Source: a virus
DNA length: 20,959 bases
Virus record (IMG/VR): IMGVR_UViG_3300030099_004116
Location: 1 to 20,959 of that record
Strand: one strand, 5' to 3'
This document shows, piece after piece, positions 1 through 7,582 of this stretch. Under the pieces are notes generated by a model. It had not been told where the DNA came from. It did not search any database and saw only the letters and a list, made by a program, of their open reading frames with translations. The position numbers and the translations under genes are program-made. Position 1 is the stretch's first letter. Every line of letters begins with the position of its first letter.

Positions 1-57
1 AGTCTGAACCTTTTCTTTCGCCTGAGCTGAGTTTCTAGCTCCTCTTCTTCTACCCAT
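1..57 (-). CDS. 5' end of an unidentified gene, truncated by the window edge
   Basis: An ATG at 57 opens a frame that stays open to the window edge (19 codons). An AGGAGT Shine-Dalgarno follows an A-run about 7 bases upstream. The product begins MGRRRGARNSAQAKEKVQT, a very basic N-terminus. It loosely recalls the basic start (MGKRLGRKR) of the gene just upstream, so this may be a second structural protein of the same kind, but too little is visible to name it. The 40 bases between the two genes hold no terminator, so they are probably co-transcribed. Confidence 0.6.
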   Translation of the reverse strand, partial: MGRRRGARNSAQAKEKVQT

Positions 58-97
58 GATTAATACTCCTTTTTTTTTAGTGAAATAATTATGAATA

Positions 98-679
98 TTA
101 CACGAAAGTATCAGCAGCTGCTGTATCAATTGCAAAGCCTGTGCTTCTAATTAGCAAGATGCCAGCATCATAAGTACCAGCTGTGGAACCATCACTAACA
201 ATGTAGAACTGGTTAGCGGTAGCGAAGGTATCACCGTTAAGAGCCTGTGAGTTTGAATTTCCCTTCACAGCAGTAGTAATATCAACACTAGTATTGGTGT
301 TACCATTTCCAGCTGCATTAGCATTAACAGCAGAGGAGTGAGCATAAATGTGCAAATCATCATCACCAGTTGTTGGTGTCTCAAGAATAAACATCTCAAG
401 ATCTACAAGGTAGCCATGAATGCTTTCATTCCAAGTAAAGATGGTGCCAGACTCTCCATCAACGCCAATAACGTCATTTGCAGCAAATGATGCAATAGCG
501 GCATCAGCTGTGCCAAGATCTAAAACCAACTCAACAACACACAAAGAACCATCACGCATCTTATTACAACGCACGAAGGTGTCTTTCATTCCATCACCCA
601 TTCCTAAAGATGATCTTTCAATTGTCTCGCCTCTCTTCTCAAGAGACAACAGTCTTTTACGACCTAATCTTTTTCCCAT
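98..679 (-). CDS. Putative virion structural protein, 193 aa
   Basis: It starts at an ATG with an AAGGAG Shine-Dalgarno at good spacing. The first ~30 residues are basic (MGKRLGRKRLLSLEKRG). The remainder is rich in Gly, Ala, Thr, Asp and Asn, with few aromatic residues, and alternates hydrophobic and polar stretches in the way of a beta-rich phage surface protein. There is no signal peptide or membrane segment. It is the first gene after the terminator that closes the capsid operon, so it probably has its own promoter in the 210-base gap upstream. By memory it resembles a family often found next to gp23 in marine T4-like phages, whose members are called structural proteins. A decoration or neck role is possible but not shown. 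Confidence is high that it is a gene and low on function. Confidence 0.8.
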   Translation of the reverse strand: MGKRLGRKRLLSLEKRGETIERSSLGMGDGMKDTFVRCNKMRDGSLCVVELVLDLGTADAAIASFAANDVIGVDGESGTIFTWNESIHGYLVDLEMFILETPTTGDDDLHIYAHSSAVNANAAGNGNTNTSVDITTAVKGNSNSQALNGDTFATANQFYIVSDGSTAGTYDAGILLIRSTGFAIDTAAADTFV

Positions 680-702
680 AACAATTTCTCCTTTATTTAT
701 TT

Positions 703-716
703 GTTATTGCAATAAC
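703..716. promoter_or_regulatory. 14-bp perfect palindrome upstream of the 193-aa gene
   Basis: GTTATTGCAATAAC is its own reverse complement. It lies about 24 bases upstream of the ATG at 679, just before an AATAAATA run (7 of 8 matches to the T4 late-promoter core TATAAATA) and the Shine-Dalgarno. It could be an operator or part of a promoter for the gene after the capsid terminator. Apart from this site and the terminator near 826-860, the 210-base gap at 680-889 shows no ORF with a credible start. Confidence 0.3.
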
Positions 717-825
717 TTGTTTTATCCAATGATTTAGCACCAGCCACCTCGGTATTAAATCTTTCTATGGGCAGTGGCCTCACCCAAAGGAGAATAATCC
801 AAGTCAAAGTAATTAGTGTTCTTAA

Positions 826-860
826 AACAAAAAACCCCCTCATTCAAAGAATGAGGAGGC
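826..860 (-). terminator. Rho-independent terminator after the major capsid gene
   Basis: Read on the minus strand, an 8-bp stem (CCTCATTC/GAATGAGG, loop TTT) extends to 11 bp with one mismatch. It is followed by TTTTTTGTTTT. It begins about 30 bases after the capsid stop codon, which is ideal for ending the highly expressed capsid transcript. Confidence 0.9.
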
Positions 861-889
861 TTAATTTAGCTATCTGTATCTGTTAGCTA

Positions 890-2767
890 TCAGGAAGCAC
901 CAGCCTCACCGAGGATACCACGACAGATAACGAGTCCATACATATCTGGACGAACCATCTTCTTGGCATAGCGAGTCATAACGCCCTTACGTGGGACGAA
1001 GTCTTCAGGTCCAAAGATGGTTGGTGTTGTCTGGAGTGGAACGTATGGAGCATACACATAACCGCTCTCAAGGAAGCTGTTACCACGACGACCAACGAGG
1101 ATCACGTTACGGAGGAAGTATGGGTCAACGATGACATCAAACTTCTTGCTGAGGTTACCGACATTGACAGCACCAATGGAGCCAGTCTCGGCGTCAGCAG
1201 TAACGCTAGCACGGAAGCCAGCAGTGAACTCAAGGATGTTAGCAACCTCTGGTCCGCAAACCACGAAGTTAGCACCACCACGAAGAGTCTTGCGGTGAAT
1301 CTGAGCGGAAACATCGTTGATGGTCTCAACGAGTGTCTCGTACCACTCGGACACTGTACCAGTGAAATCTGGAGCAGCAGAAGAAGCACCAATCTCAGCA
1401 CCGGTCTCACGGTTCACGAAGAGACCTGGGGAGCGGGACCAGTAGTAGGTAGAAGCAGTAGCACCGTTCACGAGGTCAGCAAGGATCTCGCGATCAATCT
1501 CAAGAGCAATCTGCTCGGAGAGAATGCTGGTAAGCTCTGTCTCAGCGTCAAGGTTGTGGTAAGCGTTGAGGTCTTGACCCAACTCTGGTGTCCACTTAGC
1601 CTTGAGCTTCTTGGTCTGAGCGGTAACAGCAATGCTGTCCACCTTGATGTCGATCTCTGGGATAAGAGCACTTCCCTCTAAGCCCCACTCAGTAGCGCCA
1701 ACAACGGAACCAAGAGCGGTAGAAGCGTCAAAGTTGTCGCGAAGTGGGAAGGCAAGGGCGCCGGCAGCCAAACCGGTTGAGCCGAGGGCAGCAGCGCTGT
1801 CACTCTCAGAAGTAACGTCACTTTGATCACTAAATGTCAAAACAAAGCGAAGAGCAGCAGCCTGAGAAGTAAGACCGGACTGGAATGGAGCACCACGAGA
1901 ATCAGAGCTAACGCGCTTGGTTAAGCGACGAACTTGCTGCATCTCTGTAATGGCACCAATTGTGCCAATACGACTATCGAGGTTCAAAGTGGCGCGCAAG
2001 TTACCAGTATCAACACCATTTGCAATATCAAGAAAAGAAACAGCAGATAAATTATCAAAATCAATCTCGCTGAACTCGCCCTCAGCAATATCAAGAATGA
2101 CACAGCCAGCGGTTTCCAAGTTGAGAAGATCTGGGTCAAAATCAAGTAATTTCTTTCTGTCATCAGTAAGACTGCCGTCAAGCTTGAACACAGAAAGAAC
2201 AACACCCTGCGCAGCATCACCATTTCCGACAGCAGTGCTGGATCCAGTTGGGGAAGCGTAAGCATAACCACGAGCAGAAGAGCGAGGACCGGAAAGATCA
2301 CCACCGGTAGAGCCAACGAGTCCAACACCACCAGTAATCTGAGAAGCAACACGGTTTGTGCCGTAGACAGACTCTTCAACAATGTTACCAAGACGGGAAC
2401 TTTGGGTGCTGCTGTCTCCAAGACTTGGTGAGAACACAAAGTCAAGGAAGAAAATGAGTCCACTTGGAAGGCTCATTGGCTGAACGCTAACGAGATCGTT
2501 AGCAATCAAGCCTGCAAACACGCGGCGAACGATTGGGAAAGCCACGGCTGCGAAACCTTCGACATCACCTGCTTGCATAGCAGAAGACTCACGAAGAAGC
2601 TCTTTTGCCTGGTTCTCAAGCAAACGAGCCATGGAAGCACGGTGACGATCACCGTCAAGACCCTCAAGAAGTCCTGTGCGCTCCCACTTGGTGAGAAGAG
2701 CATTGCTCTCCGCACGCATGTCACGGTTGACAACACCTTCGGTCAACCTTTCAATAATACTAGCCAT
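890..2767 (-). CDS. 23: Major capsid protein, T4 gp23 family, 625 aa
   Basis: This protein builds the hexameric shell of the head. The section at about residues 71-105 (GFAAVAFPIVRRVF, then AGLIANDLVSVQPMSLPSG) matches the gp23 signature, in T4 approximately PVLIGMVRRAFPNLLAHDICGVQPMSGPTG. Near the C-terminus, VIVDPYFLRNVILVGRRG and the Tyr/Pro-rich YAPYVPLQTTPTIFGPEDF are also typical. The length is somewhat above T4 gp23 (521 aa). The first ~60 residues are charged and helical, as in the T4 pro-piece. L58-R59-E60 is a good (L/I)-x-E site for the prohead protease and would leave ~565 residues, close to where T4 cuts (after residue 65). The start has a strong AGGAGG Shine-Dalgarno. It follows the scaffold by 26 bases and is closed by a strong terminator. 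Confidence 0.97.
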   Translation of the reverse strand: MASIIERLTEGVVNRDMRAESNALLTKWERTGLLEGLDGDRHRASMARLLENQAKELLRESSAMQAGDVEGFAAVAFPIVRRVFAGLIANDLVSVQPMSLPSGLIFFLDFVFSPSLGDSSTQSSRLGNIVEESVYGTNRVASQITGGVGLVGSTGGDLSGPRSSARGYAYASPTGSSTAVGNGDAAQGVVLSVFKLDGSLTDDRKKLLDFDPDLLNLETAGCVILDIAEGEFSEIDFDNLSAVSFLDIANGVDTGNLRATLNLDSRIGTIGAITEMQQVRRLTKRVSSDSRGAPFQSGLTSQAAALRFVLTFSDQSDVTSESDSAAALGSTGLAAGALAFPLRDNFDASTALGSVVGATEWGLEGSALIPEIDIKVDSIAVTAQTKKLKAKWTPELGQDLNAYHNLDAETELTSILSEQIALEIDREILADLVNGATASTYYWSRSPGLFVNRETGAEIGASSAAPDFTGTVSEWYETLVETINDVSAQIHRKTLRGGANFVVCGPEVANILEFTAGFRASVTADAETGSIGAVNVGNLSKKFDVIVDPYFLRNVILVGRRGNSFLESGYVYAPYVPLQTTPTIFGPEDFVPRKGVMTRYAKKMVRPDMYGLVICRGILGEAGAS

Positions 2768-2777
2768 TTTAAATTTA

Positions 2778-2794
2778 CCTCCTAAAATATGTTT
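2778..2794 (-). promoter_or_regulatory. Leader and Shine-Dalgarno of the capsid gene, shared with the 704-aa fibre gene
   Basis: On the minus strand the capsid leader reads AAACATATTTTAGGAGG. The leader of the 704-aa fibre-like gene carries the same 11-mer (AAACATATTTT) followed directly by GGAGG. Two unrelated genes sharing an untranslated leader suggests a common translation or mRNA-stability element, possibly for abundant proteins. The 5' end of the element overlaps the scaffold stop codon. Confidence 0.45.
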
Positions 2795-4062
2795 TATTTA
2801 ATTCCGGCTAAACGTTTCATTCGCTCTGCGAATGCATCATGTTTAGGTGTGCTCTCAGCACGAGAAGCACGAATAACAGAAGTTGGACGGCTAATAGCTT
2901 CGCTCAATGTTTTTGGTCCACGATTTGGTGCAGACTCCACTGTGCTTTGAAGCGTGTTAAAAATTGTCCTTGCCTCTGTAACTGAATCAGATTTTGAAAT
3001 AGCTTCGACAATTCTATCTTTTTGTCGCTCATTTAAGGAGGTATTTCGCAATACGCGATTCGTATAAAGTAAGCGTGCGTTAGAAAGATTGACTCCCTGA
3101 AGGGATTCTTTCATCTCAATAGCTGCGCGCTTAAGGTTATCAAGTTGCTCACTGAGTTGGCTATTTTCAAAAACCAACTCTTCTTGAGCCTTCTTTAAAG
3201 TGTCTAATTCTTCTTCCATGTCAGTGCTGCGGCGATGTGCGATCTCTTTCTCCATCTGGAACTTCTTGTCCTCAGCGGAACGACCAGCCCATCCAGCCAA
3301 GTCAGCACCCATGTCAACTGTAAGCTTCTCAACGATGGTATCAATTAACTCATCGGAGATTTCTAATTCTTCTTCAAGTCCTGCTCTTTCTAATTCAGAA
3401 GCAGCCTCGTCAGCCATCATAGCATCCAAGTTCGCCATCATGCTGCGAAGCTTGGGATCTTCAACAGCATCTCTGTCTTTCTTAAGTTGGGCTAGCAACT
3501 CTCTAACAGTAGCCATCAATTCATCAGCGGAAGCTTCTTTCTTTTCTTCTTCCATTGTATCAAGCACGGCCTCATCTTGAGCAGCAGGATCTTCAATTGT
3601 GATTGTATCTTCGTCTTCAAGGAGGGCAGCGAGGATAGCCTCTTCAATCTCAATGTCTTCATCAAGATCTTCTTCCTCGTCATCGCGAGCACCAGGGGCA
3701 GGCGGCATTGAAGGCATAGATGGCATTGACATTTCTTGAAGGGCTTCCTTGAGAGCACCAAGATCTAAATTGATCTCAACGTCCTCGCCTTCCTCGGCTA
3801 ACTGGTTGAGGTTATCGCCTTCCATCTCGCTTAAACCATCGGTAGCAGCAAGTGGGACATCCTCAACGTCCTCTTCTAAAGAAGCATCGCCCTCTGCGGG
3901 AGCATCCTCGTCAAGACCAAGCTCGTCCTGCTCTAAAAGCTGTTCGAGAGTCTCACGAACTTCCGTCGAGTACTTATCGACAATAGCAGCCTCAGCATTC
4001 TTGAGGGCTGCTTCACGTAATGCTTGTGCATCTACAATGGCTTCTTTAAGTAAGTTAGACAT
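2794..4062 (-). CDS. 22: Prohead core scaffold protein, gp22-like, 422 aa
   Basis: It lies directly upstream of the capsid gene, the position of T4 gene 22. It is extremely acidic in residues ~45-190 with runs of Glu/Asp, and is predicted largely alpha-helical and coiled-coil (notably about residues 275-325). It ends in a basic tail, RMKRLAGIK, resembling other T4-type scaffolds. Scaffolds form the inner core on which gp23 assembles and are then degraded by the prohead protease. Many L-x-E and I-x-E triplets are present (LKE near residue 7, LRE near residue 17), as expected for a substrate, though such triplets are common in acidic proteins. A short acidic Met/Pro stretch (MSMPSMPSMPPAPG) lies near residues 111-124. 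It is longer than T4 gp22 (about 270 aa). Start: ATG with AAGGAG. The assignment rests on position and composition rather than motif identity. Confidence 0.88.
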   Translation of the reverse strand: MSNLLKEAIVDAQALREAALKNAEAAIVDKYSTEVRETLEQLLEQDELGLDEDAPAEGDASLEEDVEDVPLAATDGLSEMEGDNLNQLAEEGEDVEINLDLGALKEALQEMSMPSMPSMPPAPGARDDEEEDLDEDIEIEEAILAALLEDEDTITIEDPAAQDEAVLDTMEEEKKEASADELMATVRELLAQLKKDRDAVEDPKLRSMMANLDAMMADEAASELERAGLEEELEISDELIDTIVEKLTVDMGADLAGWAGRSAEDKKFQMEKEIAHRRSTDMEEELDTLKKAQEELVFENSQLSEQLDNLKRAAIEMKESLQGVNLSNARLLYTNRVLRNTSLNERQKDRIVEAISKSDSVTEARTIFNTLQSTVESAPNRGPKTLSEAISRPTSVIRASRAESTPKHDAFAERMKRLAGIK

Positions 4063-4090
4063 GTAGTTCTCCTTAAAAACAATTTTTCAA

Positions 4091-4100
4091 TGTAAATAGT
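4091..4100. promoter_or_regulatory. Possible promoter element upstream of the scaffold gene
   Basis: The plus-strand sequence TGTAAATAGT (minus strand ACTATTTACA) sits about 29-38 bases before the scaffold ATG. Near-identical copies occur in two other intergenic gaps, at 5290 and 9464. Seven of eight bases fit the T4 late core TATAAATA, but on the strand opposite to the genes, so polarity is uncertain. No terminator is visible in the 62-base gap. Confidence 0.3.
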
Positions 4101-4124
4101 GTGGTAAAAAAGTAAAAGAAACGT

Positions 4125-5270
4125 TTATGAGCCTGTTTTATTTATAATAAACCAATTCTTGCCATCAGATTGCACAACCACAACACTATTAACCATTTTA
4201 ACGCTTGCATGATCTCTATTATCTATCTTTCCAAGTTCGCTTTCAATGGTCAACATATTGCTGTTTAGTTTATATGAATCGGTATTGATCTTCTTGATTG
4301 TAATAATTCTTCCTCTCCAGTCGGCTGCAGGAGGGAGAGTAATGACCATAGTATTCTTTGTTGTGTCTGCGAGGATTGTATAATCAGAATCCTTGACATG
4401 ATACTCTTCATCTGCAACCGTTGTTATGTTTCCAATAACAGCACTGCGATGAACCACTGCTGCGTCAAAGATGGCATCACGAACGACATGAAGATTGTTA
4501 GTCAATGTTTTACCTTCTACTTTTAATGTAGAGGAGTTTGCGTCAAAAGAAAAAGCATTTGATGCCGCAAGACCTTTTTTACCCCTCAGCTGCACAGCAC
4601 TAACTGAACCTTCTGGGTGTAGAGTCTTAGACTTCAGATAAGAATCACAGAAGTTTTTTAGTGATGTTCTTCGGAGATCGCCACGAGATGAGTCATGAAC
4701 CATCAAAAGATCATCATCGCTAAGGTTTTGACCTCTTGCAGTAATGTCTTCGCATCGTTTGTGGTTGATAGCCAGATAGCCAGAATCGGCATCTAATCCG
4801 CTATTAGCACCTAAAGATAAAGATAGTCCTTGCTGCTCGCTTTGTAAACCATTGCCAACCTTGACTTGAATGCCGCTCTTTGTTTTATATAAAGAATTAC
4901 CTAAAGCAATGGTGTTTAAATCAATGTCCCCAATCAACTCATTAGCAGGGATATTTACCAAACCTTCTGCAGAGCCATGAAAAGAAATAGCACACACTTG
5001 CTTTGTTTCTAATGTTTGTCCATCAAAACGTAAGCCATATTCTGCTTTTGCGGTTGTCCCCTCTTGAAAAGTAATAACAGCACCTTTTGAGCCGCCCTCT
5101 AACTTACGAATAGGAACCTCTTTGAGGGTAGCACATGGACTTTGTGCATCGGTATCATAAAAAACACTAGCACTAATAGTGCTTTTGAAAACCTTGATAC
5201 CATCAATTTCTTGATCGCCGTACTGATCAACAGAGCCCTCTACAGCTCCCTTCAACATATTATATGCCAT
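4125..5270 (-). CDS. Fibre-like virion protein with shared C-terminal beta domain, 381 aa
   Basis: It begins MAYNMLKGAV, like the 250-aa protein in this cluster (MAYNNLSGTV). Residues ~93-112 (AISFHGSAEGLVNIPANELI) and ~226-255 resemble a module also present in the 250-aa and 224-aa neighbours: S-I/L-Q-F, Ser/Gly, then a short beta unit ending L-x-V-x-G. Residues ~183-212 (DDDLLMVHDSSRGDLRRTSL) look like one copy of the ~50-residue unit repeated in the 704-aa protein. Residues ~285-381 form the C-terminal domain common to four neighbours: a YTILAD segment, TLPPA, a basic beta strand, IDNRD, and a final NWFII. The architecture suggests a trimeric fibre or appendage with a C-terminal tip. Whether it sits on the head or the tail is unknown. 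Start: ATG with GAGGG. Confidence 0.75.
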   Translation of the reverse strand: MAYNMLKGAVEGSVDQYGDQEIDGIKVFKSTISASVFYDTDAQSPCATLKEVPIRKLEGGSKGAVITFQEGTTAKAEYGLRFDGQTLETKQVCAISFHGSAEGLVNIPANELIGDIDLNTIALGNSLYKTKSGIQVKVGNGLQSEQQGLSLSLGANSGLDADSGYLAINHKRCEDITARGQNLSDDDLLMVHDSSRGDLRRTSLKNFCDSYLKSKTLHPEGSVSAVQLRGKKGLAASNAFSFDANSSTLKVEGKTLTNNLHVVRDAIFDAAVVHRSAVIGNITTVADEEYHVKDSDYTILADTTKNTMVITLPPAADWRGRIITIKKINTDSYKLNSNMLTIESELGKIDNRDHASVKMVNSVVVVQSDGKNWFIINKTGS

Positions 5271-5289
5271 CTTGAACCCTCGCTTATGT

Positions 5290-5299
5290 TATAAATAGT
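5290..5299. promoter_or_regulatory. Possible promoter element upstream of the 381-aa gene
   Basis: Plus strand TATAAATAGT, minus strand ACTATTTATA, located 20-29 bases before the ATG at 5270 and right after the T-tract of the upstream terminator. That is where a fresh promoter would be wanted. It matches the T4 late core exactly, but on the plus strand. Confidence 0.35.
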
Positions 5300-5302
5300 G
5301 CC

Positions 5303-5338
5303 AAAAAAAAAGGATGCCCCCCATAAAGAGGGACATCC
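5303..5338 (-). terminator. Rho-independent terminator after the 704-aa fibre gene
   Basis: On the minus strand GGATGTCCC pairs with GGGGCATCC (one mismatch, 9-base loop), followed by nine consecutive T. It lies about 30 bases after the stop at 5371 and separates the 704-aa gene from the 381-aa gene. Confidence 0.9.
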
Positions 5339-5344
5339 AAAAGA

Positions 5345-5360
5345 ACCAAGAAAACTTGGT
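5345..5360 (-). terminator. Small hairpin immediately before the main terminator
   Basis: ACCAAG/CTTGGT is a perfect 6-bp stem with a TTTT loop on the minus strand, followed by TCTTTTGG. It forms a weak first hairpin in tandem with the strong terminator just downstream, and may instead protect the mRNA 3' end. Confidence 0.4.
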
Positions 5361-5370
5361 GTGTGTTATA

Positions 5371-7485
5371 TCACACGATTCTCCAGTCGTTGTCAGCAAC
5401 ATAGACCACAGCGATAGCACCGTATGGGGATTCGATCTTCACAGAAGTCTCACCATCAATAGTCTGGGAACCAGCACGGTTAATCTGAATGTAGTTAGTA
5501 GCTGTAACACCGTCCTTAGCCTTAACGGTAATAACGTCGCCGACAGATGGGGAAGCTGGCAATGTCACTGTGGACGCACCAGAAACTGTAGCGAAGTAGT
5601 TATAACCCTCAACCAAGGTGTCGCCGTCAGACTTGAGAGCAACGTTGTTAGCTGTAACAGAAAGAACACCAGAGGTTGCGGTAAGACCGGAACCAGCAGC
5701 AGCTGTCATAAGATCAGCAATGGACTCTTTCTTGGAGCCGTTGGAGTCGTTAGCATCAATGATAGCAATGCTATCGTTAGCAACGTCAACAGAAGCAGCA
5801 GAAAGCTCATTGAGGTCGAGAGCCATGACAGCAGAAGCAGCGGAGAGACCGTTACCAGCAAACAAAGTTGCGAGAGCGTCGGTTGTTGTGCGCTGCTCAG
5901 TAGCACCATCAGAATCAAGAGTCAAGAAGGAGTCAGAAGCTGCTGGGGTGACAGCGGAGAACTCAGAAATGTCAAGTTCCATCTCGGAGATAGAGTCAAC
6001 GCCACCCTGGTAAGCAAGACCTGGACCAGCGAAGGAACCGGAAATACCGAGTCTATCGGAAGCAATCTTGATAGCACCAGAAGTCTGAACATCGAGATTA
6101 CCAGAACCGTCCTGACCAAGACCAAGACCAGCAACAGCTGGAGCAAGCTTGGCACCTGTGACACCGTCGTCCTTGAGACGAAGAGAATCAGAGTTAAGCT
6201 CAATTGTGGAATCATCAACATTGACGGAAAGAGCGTGGGAGCTAAGAGCAAGACCGTCACCAGCAACGGTAGACTTGAGCTGAATCTCGTCAGAAGCAAT
6301 CTGCATGGATGTAGAGTTGACCTGAACAGCCAAGACACCGGAAGCAGCAGCGAGTGCGTCACCAGCGATAGCAGCAGCATAGTCAGACATTGTTTCACGC
6401 TTCACAGAACCGTCAGAGTCGATGAACATGAACTCGTCACCAGCAACAGCAGCAGTGCCGTCAGCAATAGCGGAGCCAGAAAGCTTAAGAGCTTCGGAAG
6501 CAAGAACGAGACCACCGTTAGTAGCAGCAACAGTAGACTTAAGCTGCATCTCACCAGCGTCAAACTCGAAAGAAGTAGAGTTAGCGTTCACAGAAATGAC
6601 ACCAGAAGAAGCCTGGAGACCGTCTGTAGAAGCAACCATAGCGTTCACGAGGTCAGCAATAGACTCTTTACGAGTAGCGTTAGAATCATTGGCGTCAACA
6701 ATAGCGAGGCTATCATTAGCAACGTCAACAGAAGCAGCAGTCAACTCGTTGAGATCAAGCTTCATAACAGCAGAAGCAGCAGCAAGACCGTCACCAGCAA
6801 ACAATGTTGCAAGAGCGTCGGTTGTTGTGCGCTGCTCGGTGGAGCCGTCAGAATCAAGAGTCAAGAAAGAATCAGAAGCTGCTGGGGTAACAGCAGAGAA
6901 TTCGGACATGTCAATCTCAAGATCAGAGATGGAGTCAACTCCACCATTGTATTTGAGACCTGGACCAGCGAAGGAGCCAGAGAGACCGATCTTATCAGAA
7001 TCAATCTTGAGAGCACCGGAAACCTGGACAGCGAGGACGCCAGAAGAAGCAGCAAGTGCGTCACCAGCAACAGCAGTCATGAAGTCAGCGATGGACTCTT
7101 TCTTACTTAAGTTATCGTCAGCATCGACAATAGCGAAGCTGTCAGCACCAACGTTAATAGCGGCAGCAGAAAGCTCATTGAGATCGAGAGCAAAAGCACC
7201 GTTAGCAGCCTTGATACCGTCGCCGGCAGCAGAAGTTGCATAATCGGTCATACGCTCACTCTTCATGAGGCCATCACCATCAAGGAAATAGAAGCTATCA
7301 GCAGAGAGATCTGCTGCAGCATCAGCGACACCACCGAGGCGGACTGTGCCACCGACCATGAGGTGAGAAGAACCGGTAATAATACCACCGTCAGCGACGA
7401 GGTTACCACCAGAGGCAACAACGTTGCCTTCCTGTGTAAGGGAACCGCTAAGGGTAGCAGAACCTAATTGAAATTTATAAGCCAT
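5371..7485 (-). CDS. Repeat-rich fibre-like virion protein, 704 aa
   Basis: It is Ala/Ser/Asp/Gly-rich and low in Cys and aromatics, typical of a long fibrous phage protein. About seven copies of a ~50-residue unit occur (near residues 58-105, 108-155, 197-248, 250-300, 345-390, 508-560, 563-610). The pattern is DSF-x-x-x-D-x-D-G, then a basic/Glu stretch, then AGDGLAAxSGV. A larger ~140-residue block is duplicated (residues ~159-299 and ~472-610). The last ~85 residues are the C-terminal beta domain shared with three neighbours (VTLPASPSVGD, TIDGETSVKIESPYGAI, DNDWRIV). The N-terminus (MAYKFQLGSATLSGSLTQEG) is followed by Gly-rich beta repeats. It could be a receptor-binding or head fibre. 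Its GGAGG leader is shared with the capsid gene, hinting at high expression. A strong terminator follows. Confidence 0.82.
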   Translation of the reverse strand: MAYKFQLGSATLSGSLTQEGNVVASGGNLVADGGIITGSSHLMVGGTVRLGGVADAAADLSADSFYFLDGDGLMKSERMTDYATSAAGDGIKAANGAFALDLNELSAAAINVGADSFAIVDADDNLSKKESIADFMTAVAGDALAASSGVLAVQVSGALKIDSDKIGLSGSFAGPGLKYNGGVDSISDLEIDMSEFSAVTPAASDSFLTLDSDGSTEQRTTTDALATLFAGDGLAAASAVMKLDLNELTAASVDVANDSLAIVDANDSNATRKESIADLVNAMVASTDGLQASSGVISVNANSTSFEFDAGEMQLKSTVAATNGGLVLASEALKLSGSAIADGTAAVAGDEFMFIDSDGSVKRETMSDYAAAIAGDALAAASGVLAVQVNSTSMQIASDEIQLKSTVAGDGLALSSHALSVNVDDSTIELNSDSLRLKDDGVTGAKLAPAVAGLGLGQDGSGNLDVQTSGAIKIASDRLGISGSFAGPGLAYQGGVDSISEMELDISEFSAVTPAASDSFLTLDSDGATEQRTTTDALATLFAGNGLSAASAVMALDLNELSAASVDVANDSIAIIDANDSNGSKKESIADLMTAAAGSGLTATSGVLSVTANNVALKSDGDTLVEGYNYFATVSGASTVTLPASPSVGDVITVKAKDGVTATNYIQINRAGSQTIDGETSVKIESPYGAIAVVYVADNDWRIV
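5656..6072 (-). repeat. Long direct repeat, C-proximal copy within the 704-aa gene
   Basis: It encodes residues ~472-610 and is repeated at 6589-7011, about 940 bases away. The protein copies are nearly identical through segments such as SGSFAGPGL, EFSAVTPAASDSFLTLDSDG and TEQRTTTDALATLFAG. The DNA copies differ mainly at third codon positions, so the duplication is old enough to drift but the protein is kept under selection. Confidence 0.9.
6589..7011 (-). repeat. Long direct repeat, N-proximal copy within the 704-aa gene
   Basis: It encodes residues ~159-299, the partner of the copy at 5656-6072. This copy carries a small length difference near its end (AMVASTDGLQASSGV against TAAAGSGLTATSGV). 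Recombination between the two could shorten or lengthen the fibre by ~313 residues in frame. Confidence 0.9.
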
Positions 7486-7494
7486 TTTATAAAA

Positions 7495-7511
7495 CCCTCC
7501 AAAATATGTTT
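7495..7511 (-). promoter_or_regulatory. Leader and Shine-Dalgarno of the 704-aa gene, matching the capsid leader
   Basis: The minus strand reads AAACATATTTTGGAGGG. It shares AAACATATTTT and GGAGG with the capsid leader. Just upstream lies TATAAACA (7 of 8 to TATAAATA, here in the sense direction), a candidate late promoter. The rest of the 97-base gap shows no terminator. Confidence 0.45.
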
Positions 7512-7582
7512 ATAGTAAGGCATGATAAGATAAATAACTCATCCCATCGTCAATAAGTAGTAGCTTATAAAGGTAAGTTTTA

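Noticed and set aside
1295-2261. Several frames on both strands overlapping the capsid gene
   Set aside because: All are contained within the clearly recognisable gp23 frame and show no domain.
3200-4066. Plus-strand Ser-rich frames opposite the scaffold gene
   Set aside because: Reverse complement of Glu-rich codons gives Ser/Phe-rich shadows. There is no start context or neighbour support.
5314-7110. Plus-strand open frame of 598 codons opposite the 704-aa fibre gene
   Set aside because: It is the antisense shadow of a repetitive Ala/Ser/Asp-rich gene. It has a Cys/Ser/Arg-rich unlikely composition, begins inside the terminator hairpin, and the minus-strand gene has a ribosome site and a terminator.
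5741-7240. Repetitive array that might be mistaken for CRISPR
   Set aside because: The repeats are long, imperfect and in frame within a coding gene. No short constant repeats with unique spacers.
6422-7243. Second plus-strand frame of 273 codons in the same gene
   Set aside because: It lies fully inside the repeat-bearing fibre gene, has no ribosome site and mirrors the repeats of the opposite strand.
7486-7582. A 10-codon frame (MSYLSYHALL) in the gap before the 704-aa gene
   Set aside because: It is very short, has no convincing ribosome site and matches nothing else here.
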